Shown: positions 27,254 through 35,887, numbered from the stretch's first letter. The stretch is 64,000 nt of DNA from Bacteriovoracaceae bacterium UBA6200 (GCA_002422605.1 DISW01000012.1:65166-129165), one strand, 5' to 3'. Program-made: numbers and translations. Notes: generated from the sequence alone by a model not told the origin.

Positions 27254-28850
27254 GGATTTGACTCTCTTTCTTTTTTTTCTGGCGTACTAAATCTCTAAAT
27301 CGTAAAAATTCAGAAATACGATAACCTTTATATTTTCCAACCAGAATCAAAAGCCCAATGATGGTGATAAGAAGTTCAGGGTTAGTGAAAATAAACATTT
27401 CAAGAGATGAAATAAAAAACAGCGAGTAAACCAGGATCGAGATGACTAAAGTGCCCAGGAGCGTTTTTAGAGTATTGAATATTCCTTCTTCTGCCAGCTG
27501 AATCGAAAGCCTTTCGATGATCGTTGTGACAATCACAATAGGAAAAAAGGCCAGATGCTTTTGAGAGATGGAAGTGAGGTCAACACTAAAGAAGGCATAG
27601 CTAATCATCAAAAGGATGATCAAGGTTAAAATAATTGAAAGTCTCGGTACGGCCAGCAGATAAAACTTATCCAGGACATATCTCTCCCCTATACCTACGA
27701 TGACAACGATTGCAAAAAACAACATCCCAAAACCAAAAGATGTTTCTTTAAAAAAGAGTGCCAGGAGAATGGGAGTGAAGATACCGAATGTTGGAACACC
27801 AATTAAATTCCTTGCAAGTGACAATACCAGAGTTCCGATAGGAATAAGGAGAATAGTCGTGAACATCGACTGAAGAGGCAATGGAAGACGATAGAGACTA
27901 AGTTTCGAGAAAACGGAGTCTGACTTTACGACCTCTTTTCTAAATTCTTCTCTGTTGTATTTATTGATTCTGGCCCGTTCAGCATGAATTGAGTAACTCG
28001 CATTTTTTTTAGACAGGATTTTTTCAACTTCATCATAGTTCCTGTAAATGACCATATAATTATCTGGTCGTTCACCAAAGAAGCCACGGTTCGTATCCAC
28101 GGGAATCCAACGATTACTTAAAAAAACTTCGTTCGCAAAAGTGAACCTTATTTTTGTTTCTTGCTCTTCTTTTAATTCGGGCATACGGATCATCACTATG
28201 ATTCGTGAAGGAACCCCTTTCCGTCTGGCGATGATGTTAAAAAGCTTCGCCTTTATAAGTGGAGAACCTTTTCCTGTATTCAGAGATTCATGAATGGTCT
28301 TAACACTTGTATTGCGCTGAATTTCTTCTTCAATGTAATAATAAATTTTTCGAACTAAGGATGTCTTATCCTCAGTTCCCTCAAGAATAGCATTCTCCAA
28401 GGTTTTAAGGGCTTCAACATCTTCAGGTAACAGCTCTGGAACTTTTAGAAACTTGCGCAAGCCTTTCGGGTAACTGGAGGTATAGTCTTTGGGAATATTT
28501 TTGTAGGAAACGTGATTAAGATCTACTCTGGCAGAATAAGTCATGCGTCTGGAAATTGGCTCTTTTGATGACCATGTCGCGATATTGGAATCGGAAACAG
28601 TATCCACGAAAACTTCCACTCCTTTAGTTCGCATTTTTTCATCCGTAATTTTCTGCCCTGCTCCCGACCTGGGTATAGGAAAAGAAAAACTTAAAGGATT
28701 TCCTTTTGCTTTTGCCGAGAGATGAAAATCCCAGACATCATCCACCATTTGAGGGATCAATGAAAGATTCAGGATCTCTGACTTATAAAAGAGAATCCCT
28801 ATCGGGAAAAAAATCAGAAAAGCGGTAATAGTAACAACTAACTTTTTCAT
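27240..28850 (-). CDS. Inactive transglutaminase fused to seven transmembrane helices
   Basis: A 536-residue membrane protein. An N-terminal anchor (VVTITAFLIFFPIGILFY) leads into a periplasmic region of about 290 residues, containing a transglutaminase-like fold (GKGSPLIKAKLFNIIARRKGVPSRIIV) that lacks the usual catalytic Cys in GxCxxxA. From about residue 325 there are seven hydrophobic helices (FTTILLIPIGTLVLSL through ELLITIIGLLILVGKY) and a short basic cytoplasmic tail. This matches the Transglut_i_TM plus 7TM_transglut architecture. Probably it recruits a substrate for the neighbouring ligase and protease. The start lies 2 nt after the protease stop codon. Confidence 0.9.
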   Translation of the reverse strand: MKKLVVTITAFLIFFPIGILFYKSEILNLSLIPQMVDDVWDFHLSAKAKGNPLSFSFPIPRSGAGQKITDEKMRTKGVEVFVDTVSDSNIATWSSKEPISRRMTYSARVDLNHVSYKNIPKDYTSSYPKGLRKFLKVPELLPEDVEALKTLENAILEGTEDKTSLVRKIYYYIEEEIQRNTSVKTIHESLNTGKGSPLIKAKLFNIIARRKGVPSRIIVMIRMPELKEEQETKIRFTFANEVFLSNRWIPVDTNRGFFGERPDNYMVIYRNYDEVEKILSKKNASYSIHAERARINKYNREEFRKEVVKSDSVFSKLSLYRLPLPLQSMFTTILLIPIGTLVLSLARNLIGVPTFGIFTPILLALFFKETSFGFGMLFFAIVVIVGIGERYVLDKFYLLAVPRLSIILTLIILLMISYAFFSVDLTSISQKHLAFFPIVIVTTIIERLSIQLAEEGIFNTLKTLLGTLVISILVYSLFFISSLEMFIFTNPELLITIIGLLILVGKYKGYRISEFLRFRDLVRQKKKKESQIHDLP

Positions 28851-28852
28851 GA

Positions 28853-29335
28853 TTAATCACCCAACACATGAGAACGTGCCACATCCACTATAAAACGGCC
28901 TAAAAGAAGATTCCGCCCGACGAGAAATTTATATTCCATGGTAGATCGATCATTGAGATTTATTAAAACCTCTCTTTCGATCTTGCCCATTTTAATTTTT
29001 TCTTTAATCACATAACGCTTACTAACAAGGCCTGAGGTATTGGAAACTCTCTGAGTAGTGTCAACCTTACGGACAACTTCTACTACCTTACCTTCAGCAT
29101 CGACAGTTTGAAATTTAACAAATAACTCTCCACGCTGCTCTACTTCTTCAATGTTTACAGCATGCAGAGAGGTTGTCTTTGCACCCGTATCAATTCTTGC
29201 TTTATGTTTGATTTTCAGTTCGGGCATGGAAACCCACTCTACACGCCCTATAAGAACTTTCTCTTTCAGAAGTTGTGAATAGGCGGGCGATACAACTCCC
29301 ATGGAGAGAAAGATTAAGAGTAAAAAAACCTTCAA
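28853..29335 (-). CDS. Retropepsin-like (RimK-associated) protease, secreted
   Basis: A 160-residue protein with an N-terminal signal (MKVFLLLIFLSMGVVSPAYS). The core is the retropepsin-like motif ARIDTGAKTTSLHA (Asp49-Thr-Gly-Ala), followed by VLINLNDRSTMEYKFLVGRNLL and a closing FIVDVARS. This is Pfam Zn_protease (older name, putative ATP-dependent zinc protease), now viewed as aspartyl-protease-like. It is first of the three-gene unit with the transglutaminase-7TM and ligase genes. In that system it is proposed to trim or mature the peptide substrate in the periplasm. Confidence 0.88.
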   Translation of the reverse strand: MKVFLLLIFLSMGVVSPAYSQLLKEKVLIGRVEWVSMPELKIKHKARIDTGAKTTSLHAVNIEEVEQRGELFVKFQTVDAEGKVVEVVRKVDTTQRVSNTSGLVSKRYVIKEKIKMGKIEREVLINLNDRSTMEYKFLVGRNLLLGRFIVDVARSHVLGD

Positions 29336-29510
29336 GCTGAAGCCTTTGTGGATCTGTGGAACTTCCTAAATAATAATATTGGTTATTCTTCTCGGCAACA
29401 GAGATTCAGGAGCTAAGTGATTAAATATTAAGGTTCCAGATGAATAAAAGAATGTCTCATAAAATTATGGATTATTCCGATAAGGTTACACATCCATTCA
29501 AGGGGGACTT

Positions 29511-29675
29511 ATGGCTTCTAAAGTGACTTCTTTTTTTACTTTTTGCTTTCTTTTTACCGTCTGTAGTTTTCTGGCCGTTCATCATGCCCACATGAAATCT
29601 CCAACTCAATCACGTGAAATTGCAAGTTGGAGCAAGACGGTTCACCCTTGGTATGATGCCAGCTATAAACTCTAA
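29511..29675 (+). CDS. Small exported or membrane protein (54 aa)
   Basis: A 54-codon ORF starting ATG at 29511 with a strong Shine-Dalgarno (AGGGGGA at 29501-29507). The N-terminus reads as a signal peptide or membrane anchor: a short polar MASKVTS, then about 15 hydrophobic residues (FFTFCFLFTVCSFLAV). The following 32 residues are polar and aromatic (SWSKTVHPWYDASYKL at the C-terminus). No family was recognised. It stands alone between divergently and convergently placed genes, with a hairpin 9 nt after the stop. The good ribosome site and terminator placement make it more than a chance ORF. Confidence 0.6.
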   Translation: MASKVTSFFTFCFLFTVCSFLAVHHAHMKSPTQSREIASWSKTVHPWYDASYKL

Positions 29676-29683
29676 TCTTTATC

Positions 29684-29719
29684 AGGGGATGGAGTTTCCT
29701 TGAGTTAGTTCCATCCCCT
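29684..29719. terminator. Hairpin between convergent genes
   Basis: A perfect 10-bp inverted repeat, AGGGGATGGA (29684-29693) with TCCATCCCCT (29710-29719), and a 16-nt loop. It lies just after the small plus-strand ORF and includes part of the stop codon of the converging minus-strand gene. There is no clean T-run on either side, so termination efficiency is uncertain. Confidence 0.55.
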
Positions 29720-31460
29720 AGTTCTGAATTTTGAGATATTTTACATAATTCCTGATAATCGAAGATTTTCGGAAATTTTTAATATCCGGATAATGAAGCA
29801 CAAACGAGCTCTCATACATCATGGGTATCCAGGGCAAATCCTCAAAAATAAGCTCTTCCATTTCATGAAAAATTTTATCTCGCTGATCCAGATTGGTGGT
29901 CATTTTAAGTTGATTATAGAGTTCATCCACTCGCTCGTTGGAATATCCGGACTTATTTACTCCAGGAAAATTAGCGCTATAAAGAAGTTGGAGTATGTTC
30001 TCCCCATCTGGATAATCAAAAAGCCAGTTATCAGTGAAAAACATTAATTGTCCCGCTCTCCCCTTTTGAAGGAACTCACTAAAAGGAAGAATTTCGATTT
30101 CCACTTTAAGGCCAATCTTTTCAAGCTGCTCTTTAATGAAATTGGCCTCTTGAATATTTACGGCCTGGGTCCCTCTTGTAGAATAGACAATTTTAGGAAC
30201 CTCAGAGGGGGATGCGAAGCCTGCCTCTTTAAGAATGAGCTTTGCTTTCTCTGGATCATAAAGAAAGCGGAAATCTTTGGCAGGCATATAACCGGAAATT
30301 CCGGGAACCAGTATAGAATTAGCGCGCAAATTGGTATTACTGGAAAGAAGTTTAATGTACTCGTCGTAGTTAATGGCGTAAGCGATGGCCTGACGTATCG
30401 ACTTGTTCTTGCCTAAGAGAGGATCTTTCATGTTGAAGGCCAACCAGCGATTGGCAAGAATAGGAAAGTGCTTGAGTTCAAGTTCTCGCTTTTTTATTTC
30501 TGATCCTAACTCACCCTTTTCATCATAAAGTTGATCAATATAAGTCTTAGGCACTGTTAGAAGGTCGAACTTCCGGTTAAAAAATTTATCCCATCTTTCT
30601 TTTTCATTATTAACCACTTCAAATCGTATAGAGTCTATAAACGGAATTTTTTCTTTAGAAGAAGACAGCAGCTTTTGGACATTGGCATATCGATCACCGG
30701 AAGTTGGGTAAAAGGCATCACGATACTTTTCATTCTTATTCATCATCAGTGAATTGCTGTCCTCTCCCTGATAAATATAAGGGCCAGTCCCCAAGAGTAT
30801 ATTATCCAGTTTATTCCCGGTATACTTAACCAGTTCCCATGGAACAGGGGACAGAAAATTGAGTGCGAGATAATAGTTAATATTCGGTTCACTTTTAAGA
30901 AGCTCAATTTCCAAAGAATATTTGTCTAAAGCGCGCACCCCTTTCATTGGAAACTTGGGAAGGTTTTCCCAATTCCCCTCTACTAGCGAATTGTAATCTT
31001 GAAATCCTTCTATCAGGCCAGTGAAGATTCCTCTGCCAGGGCTTTTTAATTCTTCTAAGGCCAGGCGTTTAAATTGTGTCACAAAATCTTCAGCAACCAA
31101 TTCCCTGGTCTTATTTTCAAAGGCAGGATGAGGATGAAAGAAAATATTTTTCTTTAAATGAACAACAACCAGCTTTCCTTTGTTTGAAACCTTCGGAAAT
31201 CCTTCTGCAATGAGAGGTTGAAGTTCATAGGGACGCTTTAGGTAATGATATTGATAAAGAGGCTCAAGCACTTGCGCAGAAACGAATAAAGAATCGTCAC
31301 TGTAGGCCTTGGCAGGATCAAGACTCTCCACTTTGTTATCTAAAGATAAACGTAGATGAGTTTTACTCACGGGAGAAAAATTAAGTTTATCCCAGCTCCA
31401 GATTGCAAGAGATAAAAAGCCTAAAGATAAAACGACTAATACGATCGTACTTTTTCTCAT
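29718..31460 (-). CDS. ABC transporter substrate-binding protein, family 5 (peptide/oligopeptide)
   Basis: A 580-residue solute-binding protein of the OppA/DppA (SBP_bac_5) family. An uncleaved-looking N-terminal hydrophobic segment (TIVLVVLSLGFLSLAIWSW) anchors or exports it. Core features: LRLSLDNKVESLDPAKAYSDDSLFVSAQVLEPLY, KLVVHLKKNIFFHPHPAF, the family signature AIAYAINYDEYIKLL, and WLFDYPDGENILQLLYS near the end. It normally delivers peptides to an inner-membrane permease, but no permease or ATPase gene is adjacent. Its start overlaps the upstream FAD oxidoreductase stop by 4 nt (ATGA), so the two are cotranscribed. This suggests uptake or sensing of an amine or amino acid handled by the oxidase. 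Confidence 0.88.
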   Translation of the reverse strand: MRKSTIVLVVLSLGFLSLAIWSWDKLNFSPVSKTHLRLSLDNKVESLDPAKAYSDDSLFVSAQVLEPLYQYHYLKRPYELQPLIAEGFPKVSNKGKLVVVHLKKNIFFHPHPAFENKTRELVAEDFVTQFKRLALEELKSPGRGIFTGLIEGFQDYNSLVEGNWENLPKFPMKGVRALDKYSLEIELLKSEPNINYYLALNFLSPVPWELVKYTGNKLDNILLGTGPYIYQGEDSNSLMMNKNEKYRDAFYPTSGDRYANVQKLLSSSKEKIPFIDSIRFEVVNNEKERWDKFFNRKFDLLTVPKTYIDQLYDEKGELGSEIKKRELELKHFPILANRWLAFNMKDPLLGKNKSIRQAIAYAINYDEYIKLLSSNTNLRANSILVPGISGYMPAKDFRFLYDPEKAKLILKEAGFASPSEVPKIVYSTRGTQAVNIQEANFIKEQLEKIGLKVEIEILPFSEFLQKGRAGQLMFFTDNWLFDYPDGENILQLLYSANFPGVNKSGYSNERVDELYNQLKMTTNLDQRDKIFHEMEELIFEDLPWIPMMYESSFVLHYPDIKNFRKSSIIRNYVKYLKIQN

Positions 31461-32620
31461 AGAGAAATATCTACTGATTGAAATTGATAAAAGAAGGACT
31501 CTGTTTTAAAACCTGCGACTAGTTCGGCCATATCTTTACCGGAGTGAAAACCGAGTCCCATGCCATGACCGCTAAAGCCGCCAATAAGGAAAGTTTCCAT
31601 AGGAGCGTTCACCTTGCCGGCCAGAGGAAGTTCATGTTTTGTAAATCCCATAGTGCCAGACCAGCGGTCAATCACCTTATATTTAAGTCCAAGCTCTTTA
31701 GATATATACTGCTCAAGACCTTGCTGAATAACTGGAGAGATCTTTTCATAATCTCCAACTTCACCCTTTTCATCCAGGAGACGTTTTCCTCCAATAAGGA
31801 GAACTTTTTCGCCGGCCTTGCGCCAATATACCCTCTCAGGAGAATCATAATATAACGAAGGGCAATTAAAACCTGCTTCGATCTCCACGGCCAGCATTTG
31901 AGCACGTCTTGGAGTGATCATTTCATGGAACTTATTTGTGAACTGAGGAAAATAGCCATTCAGCGCCAGGACCACTTGCTTTGACTTTATCAGCTGATTC
32001 TCTGTTCTCACTCCTTCTTCACAAATTTCAAAAGCCATAGTGTCTTCTATAAGCTCAACACCTCTTTTAAAGAGAGAGCTTTTTAGAGAAGACAAAAGAT
32101 CTACTGGATTAATTTTATATTCAGGTCCATTCTCATAGGCACCAAGAAATTTGCTCCTAAGTGGAGATGGCAATTCCGAAACTTCTGACCATTTAAAGTT
32201 AAAATCTTCAGGTGAAAAACAGTCCCTGCGAAGAGCACTTATTTGTTCAGTCGAACGAAAAAGAGTACTGGAAGTAGTGGCTTCAAAAGGTACGTGGTAC
32301 TTGCTTAAAATATGCTCATTCACGAGAGAAAGAGACTCAGCTGCAAATTTATATAAGTTCTTTGCTTTCTCCTCTCCCCAATCCTGAACCAAAGATTTAT
32401 AGAAAGTAACGCTCCCTTTTGTAAGAAAGCCGGCATTTCTTCCGGACGCTCCGGCCCCACAAAAACGTCTTTCCAAAATAGTGATCTTTAGATTCGGCTT
32501 AAGTTCAGAAAGCCAATAAGCAGTAGAGAGGCCGACATAGCCGCCGCCAATGATCAGCACGTCTGTTGAAGCATCTGAAGTTACAGAAGTATTCTTTTTG
32601 AACCAATGAGAAGTTGTCAT
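31457..32620 (-). CDS. FAD-dependent oxidoreductase, DAO family
   Basis: A 387-residue flavoenzyme. The N-terminal dinucleotide-binding motif DVLIIGGGYVGLSTAYWL is followed by an acidic ribose-binding residue (TILERRFCGAGASGRNAGF), diagnostic of the D-amino-acid oxidase/glycine oxidase superfamily. The combination resembles gamma-glutamylputrescine oxidase-like members. The C-terminus has the FAD closing motif GFSGHGMGLGFHSGKDMAELV. It probably oxidises an amino acid or amine; the exact substrate cannot be read from sequence. The first gene of a two-gene unit with the peptide-binding protein (4-nt overlap). Confidence 0.88.
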   Translation of the reverse strand: MTTSHWFKKNTSVTSDASTDVLIIGGGYVGLSTAYWLSELKPNLKITILERRFCGAGASGRNAGFLTKGSVTFYKSLVQDWGEEKAKNLYKFAAESLSLVNEHILSKYHVPFEATTSSTLFRSTEQISALRRDCFSPEDFNFKWSEVSELPSPLRSKFLGAYENGPEYKINPVDLLSSLKSSLFKRGVELIEDTMAFEICEEGVRTENQLIKSKQVVLALNGYFPQFTNKFHEMITPRRAQMLAVEIEAGFNCPSLYYDSPERVYWRKAGEKVLLIGGKRLLDEKGEVGDYEKISPVIQQGLEQYISKELGLKYKVIDRWSGTMGFTKHELPLAGKVNAPMETFLIGGFSGHGMGLGFHSGKDMAELVAGFKTESFFYQFQSVDISL

Positions 32621-32647
32621 ACTTCATGATAGCAACTTGCGGAAAGC

Positions 32648-32890
32648 TCAGGAAGCTTTTTTGGTGGTCTTGATCTCCGGATAGAACTCTTCTTCGTACT
32701 CGCTTTTGAATTTAAGAAATAGCTGATAGTTTCGAAATTCGATTTCAGACATCATTCCTATTTGCTCATCCAATGATCTTTTGAAACACATCTCAATAAA
32801 ATTGAGATGAAACGGGTCCAAATCAATGAAAAAGTCCTCTGTGAGAGGAACTGACTTGAGTAAATCTTTTAAACTTTTGGCATGGTACAT
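32648..32890 (-). CDS. Small hypothetical protein (80 aa)
   Basis: An 80-residue soluble, charged protein (MYHAKSLKDLLKSVPLTEDFF...EEFYPEIKTTKKAS) with no recognised family. Helical and rich in Glu, Phe and Leu. The start is well supported by AGGAAGGAG about 9 nt upstream of the ATG. It lies 27 nt upstream of the FAD oxidoreductase gene and may lead that transcript. Confidence 0.65.
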   Translation of the reverse strand: MYHAKSLKDLLKSVPLTEDFFIDLDPFHLNFIEMCFKRSLDEQIGMMSEIEFRNYQLFLKFKSEYEEEFYPEIKTTKKAS

Positions 32891-33006
32891 ATAACCACTC
32901 CTTCCTACCTCTCCTATCGGTCATTAAACCCCATGAGTGTAGAAGCTTTTATAAAAACTTTCATCGAACGATAATAGATAGTTAGAGCCTACTGGAGCAT
33001 TTTAAT

Positions 33007-33025
33007 CAACAAAGACATTTTGTTG
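33007..33025. promoter_or_regulatory. Inverted repeat upstream of the greB unit
   Basis: CAACAAA (33007-33013) and TTTGTTG (33019-33025) form a perfect 7-bp dyad with a 5-nt centre, 24 nt before the ATG of the first gene of the greB unit. There is no T-run, so an operator or 5' UTR hairpin is more likely than a terminator. Function unknown. Confidence 0.35.
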
Positions 33026-33048
33026 GAATCGTGGCAGAATAGAAAGAT

Positions 33049-33393
33049 ATGCAAAATTTTTGGCAAAACTTTCTGATTGAAATAGGACTCTTCACCTTTT
33101 TAGGACTCCTCTATTATTTCTATCAACGAAGAAAAATCATTCATTATGAAGAGAATAAAATCCCCCTTGTTATGGGCTTTATTCTTCAATCCTGTCTGAT
33201 GGAGAAAAAGGAAGAAGTCCCTTCAGAGGTCGATCACTTAATTGAAGCATTAGATGACTATCTTCATAATAAAACGGCTTTCCCTCCTGTTGCTCTTTTG
33301 AAGCATTATCTCAACTCTGCTACCTGTTCAGAAGAGCTAAGGGATGTTATCTCTTCTGGATTAAAAGAGATCGAGCACGATGGAAAAGAATAA
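33049..33393 (+). CDS. Hypothetical membrane-anchored protein upstream of greB
   Basis: A 114-residue protein with one N-terminal transmembrane helix (FLIEIGLFTFLGLLYYFY), a basic stop-transfer (QRRKIIH) and a soluble cytoplasmic tail. The tail is acidic and helical (EVDHLIEALDDYLHNKTAFPPVALLKHYLNSATCSEELRDVI). No family recognised. Its last 14 nt overlap the greB start, indicating cotranscription and probably coupled translation. Confidence 0.65.
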   Translation: MQNFWQNFLIEIGLFTFLGLLYYFYQRRKIIHYEENKIPLVMGFILQSCLMEKKEEVPSEVDHLIEALDDYLHNKTAFPPVALLKHYLNSATCSEELRDVISSGLKEIEHDGKE

Positions 33394-33862
33394 TTACATT
33401 TCGCCTATGGGCCATCAAAAGTTGATTCAAGAACTTGAAGATCTCGTAAAGAATGAAAGACCAGAAGTCACCAGACTTGTGCAGTGGGCGGCCAGTAATG
33501 GAGACCGTTCAGAGAATGCCGATTATTTATATGGAAAAAAAAGACTTCGGGAAATCGACCGTAGAATTCGTTTTCTTAGTCAAAGGCTAGATAATGCAGT
33601 CGTGGTCGACCCGACTAAAATCACTTCAGAGAAAATTCAATTTGGAGCCACCGTTGAAGTGGCTGATGAAGAAGGTAACTTAAAAAAATTCACCATTGTT
33701 GGTGTTGATGAGGTAGATACAGCTAAGAATAGAATCAGCTGGCAGTCACCGATTGGTCGATCTCTCATTGGTAAAGCTGAAGGCGATGAAGTCATTATAA
33801 AAATCCCTGCTGGTGAAGTCATTTATGAAGTTCAAAGAATCACTTACCAGTTAATAGAATAA
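33380..33862 (+). CDS. greB: Transcription elongation factor GreB
   Basis: A 160-residue GreA/GreB-type factor that enters the RNA polymerase secondary channel and stimulates cleavage of backtracked RNA. The N-terminal coiled coil holds the GreB signature VTRLVQWAASNGDRSENADYLYGKKRLREIDRRIRFL, with the tip acidic residues (Asp/Glu in NGDRSENADY) that place Mg at the active site. The C-terminal FKBP-like domain includes NRISWQSPIGRSLIGKAEGDEV. Length is typical. The start overlaps the previous gene, and the radical SAM gene follows after 5 nt. Confidence 0.95.
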   Translation: MEKNNYISPMGHQKLIQELEDLVKNERPEVTRLVQWAASNGDRSENADYLYGKKRLREIDRRIRFLSQRLDNAVVVDPTKITSEKIQFGATVEVADEEGNLKKFTIVGVDEVDTAKNRISWQSPIGRSLIGKAEGDEVIIKIPAGEVIYEVQRITYQLIE

Positions 33863-33867
33863 CCATT

Positions 33868-34767
33868 ATGAAATTTTTAAGAACTTATATAGAAATATCC
33901 AACATCTGCAATCTCCAGTGCACCTTCTGCCCAGAGGTAGGCAGGGATAAAAAGATTCTTCGTGTTGAGGATTTTAGAAAAATATTAAAACAAGTTCTTC
34001 CTTATACAGAGCAGATTTGCCTGCATCTCATGGGAGAACCTCTGGCCCATCCGGAATTCCCGGTGATCCTTAAAATTTGTGAGGAAGAAGGTGCCGTCAT
34101 TCATCTCACGACGAATGGAACTTTTCTGGCGAAGTATGGCTTTGATACTTTTCTAAAATCTAAGGCGATTCGCCAAATCAATTTTTCGATCCATAGTTAT
34201 AAAGATAATTTCCCGGGGAAGGACATCAGGCCATATCTTTATGACATACTTCAATTTTCTAAAGAAGCTCTGACTGAAGCTCCTCATTTGTACATTAACT
34301 ACAGACTCTGGAATCTTCAAGCGACCACAGAAGCAAAAAACGAAAACCAAGATATCATTGACCACGTTACGGAATTTTTCCAAATGCCGATCAATGAAAG
34401 AATCGATGTGGGTTTCAAGAAAAGTAAAAATATAACAGGTCGTCTCTATTTTCATTTCGATACGAGATTCAAGTGGCCTGATTACCAAGATCCTGAAAAT
34501 GGGAATCATGGATTTTGTCATGCCCTCTCCCAGCAAATCGGCATTCATGCGGATGGAACGGTCGTTCCGTGTTGCCTTGATAAAGAAGCAGGAATCCCCT
34601 TGGGAAATCTTCTGCAAGAAAGTTTTGAAGATATTTTGAAAACCCCTCGTTTAGTGGCCATGCGAGAAGGATTTAAAAAGCATGTCTTAACCGAAGAGTT
34701 ATGCCGTAAATGCACCTACATCAAACGCTTCGATAAGAAGGCTCGCCCCGACACTGCCCCGATTTAA
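33868..34767 (+). CDS. Radical SAM/SPASM domain protein
   Basis: A 299-residue radical SAM protein. The cluster motif CxxxCxxC is formed by Cys14, Cys18 and Cys21 (NICNLQCTFC). HLMGEPLAHPEF and HLTTNGTFL match the second and third strands of the barrel. The C-terminal third has the SPASM-type pattern (GFCHA, IHADGTVVPCCLD, LCRKCTYIKRF), binding at least one auxiliary cluster and typical of peptide or protein modifying enzymes. No obvious precursor peptide gene is next to it. It follows greB by 5 nt and is probably in the same transcript. Confidence 0.88.
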   Translation: MKFLRTYIEISNICNLQCTFCPEVGRDKKILRVEDFRKILKQVLPYTEQICLHLMGEPLAHPEFPVILKICEEEGAVIHLTTNGTFLAKYGFDTFLKSKAIRQINFSIHSYKDNFPGKDIRPYLYDILQFSKEALTEAPHLYINYRLWNLQATTEAKNENQDIIDHVTEFFQMPINERIDVGFKKSKNITGRLYFHFDTRFKWPDYQDPENGNHGFCHALSQQIGIHADGTVVPCCLDKEAGIPLGNLLQESFEDILKTPRLVAMREGFKKHVLTEELCRKCTYIKRFDKKARPDTAPI

Positions 34768-34792
34768 TTCGTTTTTTTTCTTATTTTTTTGT

Positions 34793-34845
34793 TGTATTAC
34801 GGAAAAGCTACGCCTATACTACTTTTAGTACGGAAGAAATACGGA
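34793..34845 (+). promoter_or_regulatory. lexA promoter with repeated TACGGA boxes
   Basis: A good sigma-70-type promoter: TTGTAT (34793-34798), 16-nt spacer, TATACT (34815-34820), about 33 nt before the lexA ATG. TACGGA occurs three times: 34798-34803 overlapping the -35/spacer, 34829-34834 near the start site, and 34840-34845 just before the GGAG ribosome site. Their placement suggests an autoregulatory operator, but they are direct copies and do not match a textbook LexA palindrome. Confidence 0.5.
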
Positions 34846-34852
34846 GTAGAAA

Positions 34853-35446
34853 ATGGCACTAACTAAAAAACAGAAAGACGTCTTGGATTACATCACTGAT
34901 TACGTCCGAGAAAATGAATTCTCTCCTACCCAAAAAGAAATCCAGGAACATTTTGGTTTTAAATCCTTAGGTTCAGTTCAGGACTATATTAAATATCTTA
35001 CTAATGGCGGATATCTCGTTAATGACCCTCATTCGGTTAGAGGTCTTATGCCTTCGACTGTCCAACAGAACACAGAAGAAATTCCACTGCTCGGTAATAT
35101 CGCTGCAGGTACCCCGATTGAGGCGATTGAAAATTCTAATATGATCAGTGTCCCTACTCACATGTTAGGCCGCGGTCAGCACTACGCCCTTAAAGTTAAA
35201 GGTGAGTCGATGATTGAAGAAGGTATTCTCAGTGGAGATATCGCAATCATCAAACATCAAACTCAAGCAGAGAATGGTCAAATCGTTGTTGCTGTTGTTG
35301 AAAACGAAACGACCTTAAAACGTTACTACAAAAGATCAAAACAAATTGAGCTCCACCCCGCAAACCACACGATGAAACCAATCATCATCAAAGATAAAGA
35401 ATGCGAGATTAGAGGGCTTTTAGTTGGCTTGATTAGAACTTACTAG
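34853..35446 (+). CDS. lexA: LexA SOS repressor
   Basis: A 197-residue repressor of the SOS regulon. The N-terminal winged-helix domain (about 1-65) includes FSPTQKEIQEHFGFKSLGSVQDYIKYL. The self-cleavage bond is Ala85-Gly86 in GNIAAGTPI. The catalytic dyad is Ser119 (VKGESMIEEG) and Lys156 (ETTLKRYYK), at the same numbers as in E. coli LexA. ATG is chosen because GGAG precedes it by 6 nt and the HTH begins at once. RecA-stimulated self-cleavage is expected. Confidence 0.95.
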   Translation: MALTKKQKDVLDYITDYVRENEFSPTQKEIQEHFGFKSLGSVQDYIKYLTNGGYLVNDPHSVRGLMPSTVQQNTEEIPLLGNIAAGTPIEAIENSNMISVPTHMLGRGQHYALKVKGESMIEEGILSGDIAIIKHQTQAENGQIVVAVVENETTLKRYYKRSKQIELHPANHTMKPIIIKDKECEIRGLLVGLIRTY

Positions 35447-35502
35447 TTACACACAAATTCCGAGACACATGAAACGCTTTATATTCGTCAAGGAGGACGT
35501 CT

Positions 35503-35700
35503 ATGCTGGCACACGCACAAAATCGCGGGTCCGTTCGAGATCTGAATGAAACCCAGTTGTTCACAAAGATTCAAGGTGAACTTATTAGCCGCTATGAAGT
35601 GGATGGTAGGCTTGCTTCAGAAATGGCATGGGACCTATTAGAAGTTCTCACTGCTGTTGATGGAGATGTTGAAATGCTCGAGAAGTACTTTCTGCACTAA
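35503..35700 (+). CDS. Small conserved-looking acidic protein (65 aa)
   Basis: A 65-residue soluble protein with strong ribosome site AAGGAGGA about 7 nt before the ATG. Sequence is predominantly helical (LFTKIQGELISRYEVDGRLASEMAWDLLEVLTAVDGDVEMLEKYFLH). No family was recognised. It lies 56 nt after lexA and may be part of the same damage-inducible transcript, although no LexA-type box was seen directly before it. Confidence 0.6.
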   Translation: MLAHAQNRGSVRDLNETQLFTKIQGELISRYEVDGRLASEMAWDLLEVLTAVDGDVEMLEKYFLH

Positions 35701-35797
35701 GTAATTTTCTCAAAACAAACAAAAAGAGGTTGAAGTTAACTCCTGGTAACGAATGTTACAGGCACGGATAACCTCATCCTCTTCTTCAGGAGTAACT

Positions 35798-35887
35798 ATG
35801 GCAGGCGAAGAAGATCTATGGATTATCAGATCATTTCTTATTTTAATCGGTAGCTTTATGATTTTTAGTTTGGTGGGAGTTATTTAA
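35798..35887 (+). CDS. Single-span membrane microprotein (29 aa)
   Basis: A 29-codon ORF beginning ATG at 35798 with AGGAG at 35788-35792. It encodes a short acidic head (MAGEEDLWIIR) and one hydrophobic helix (SFLILIGSFMIFSLVGVI) that runs to the stop. Such a composition is typical of bacterial membrane microproteins. Its stop overlaps the end of the converging gene by 4 nt. The good ribosome site is the main support. Confidence 0.5.
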   Translation: MAGEEDLWIIRSFLILIGSFMIFSLVGVI

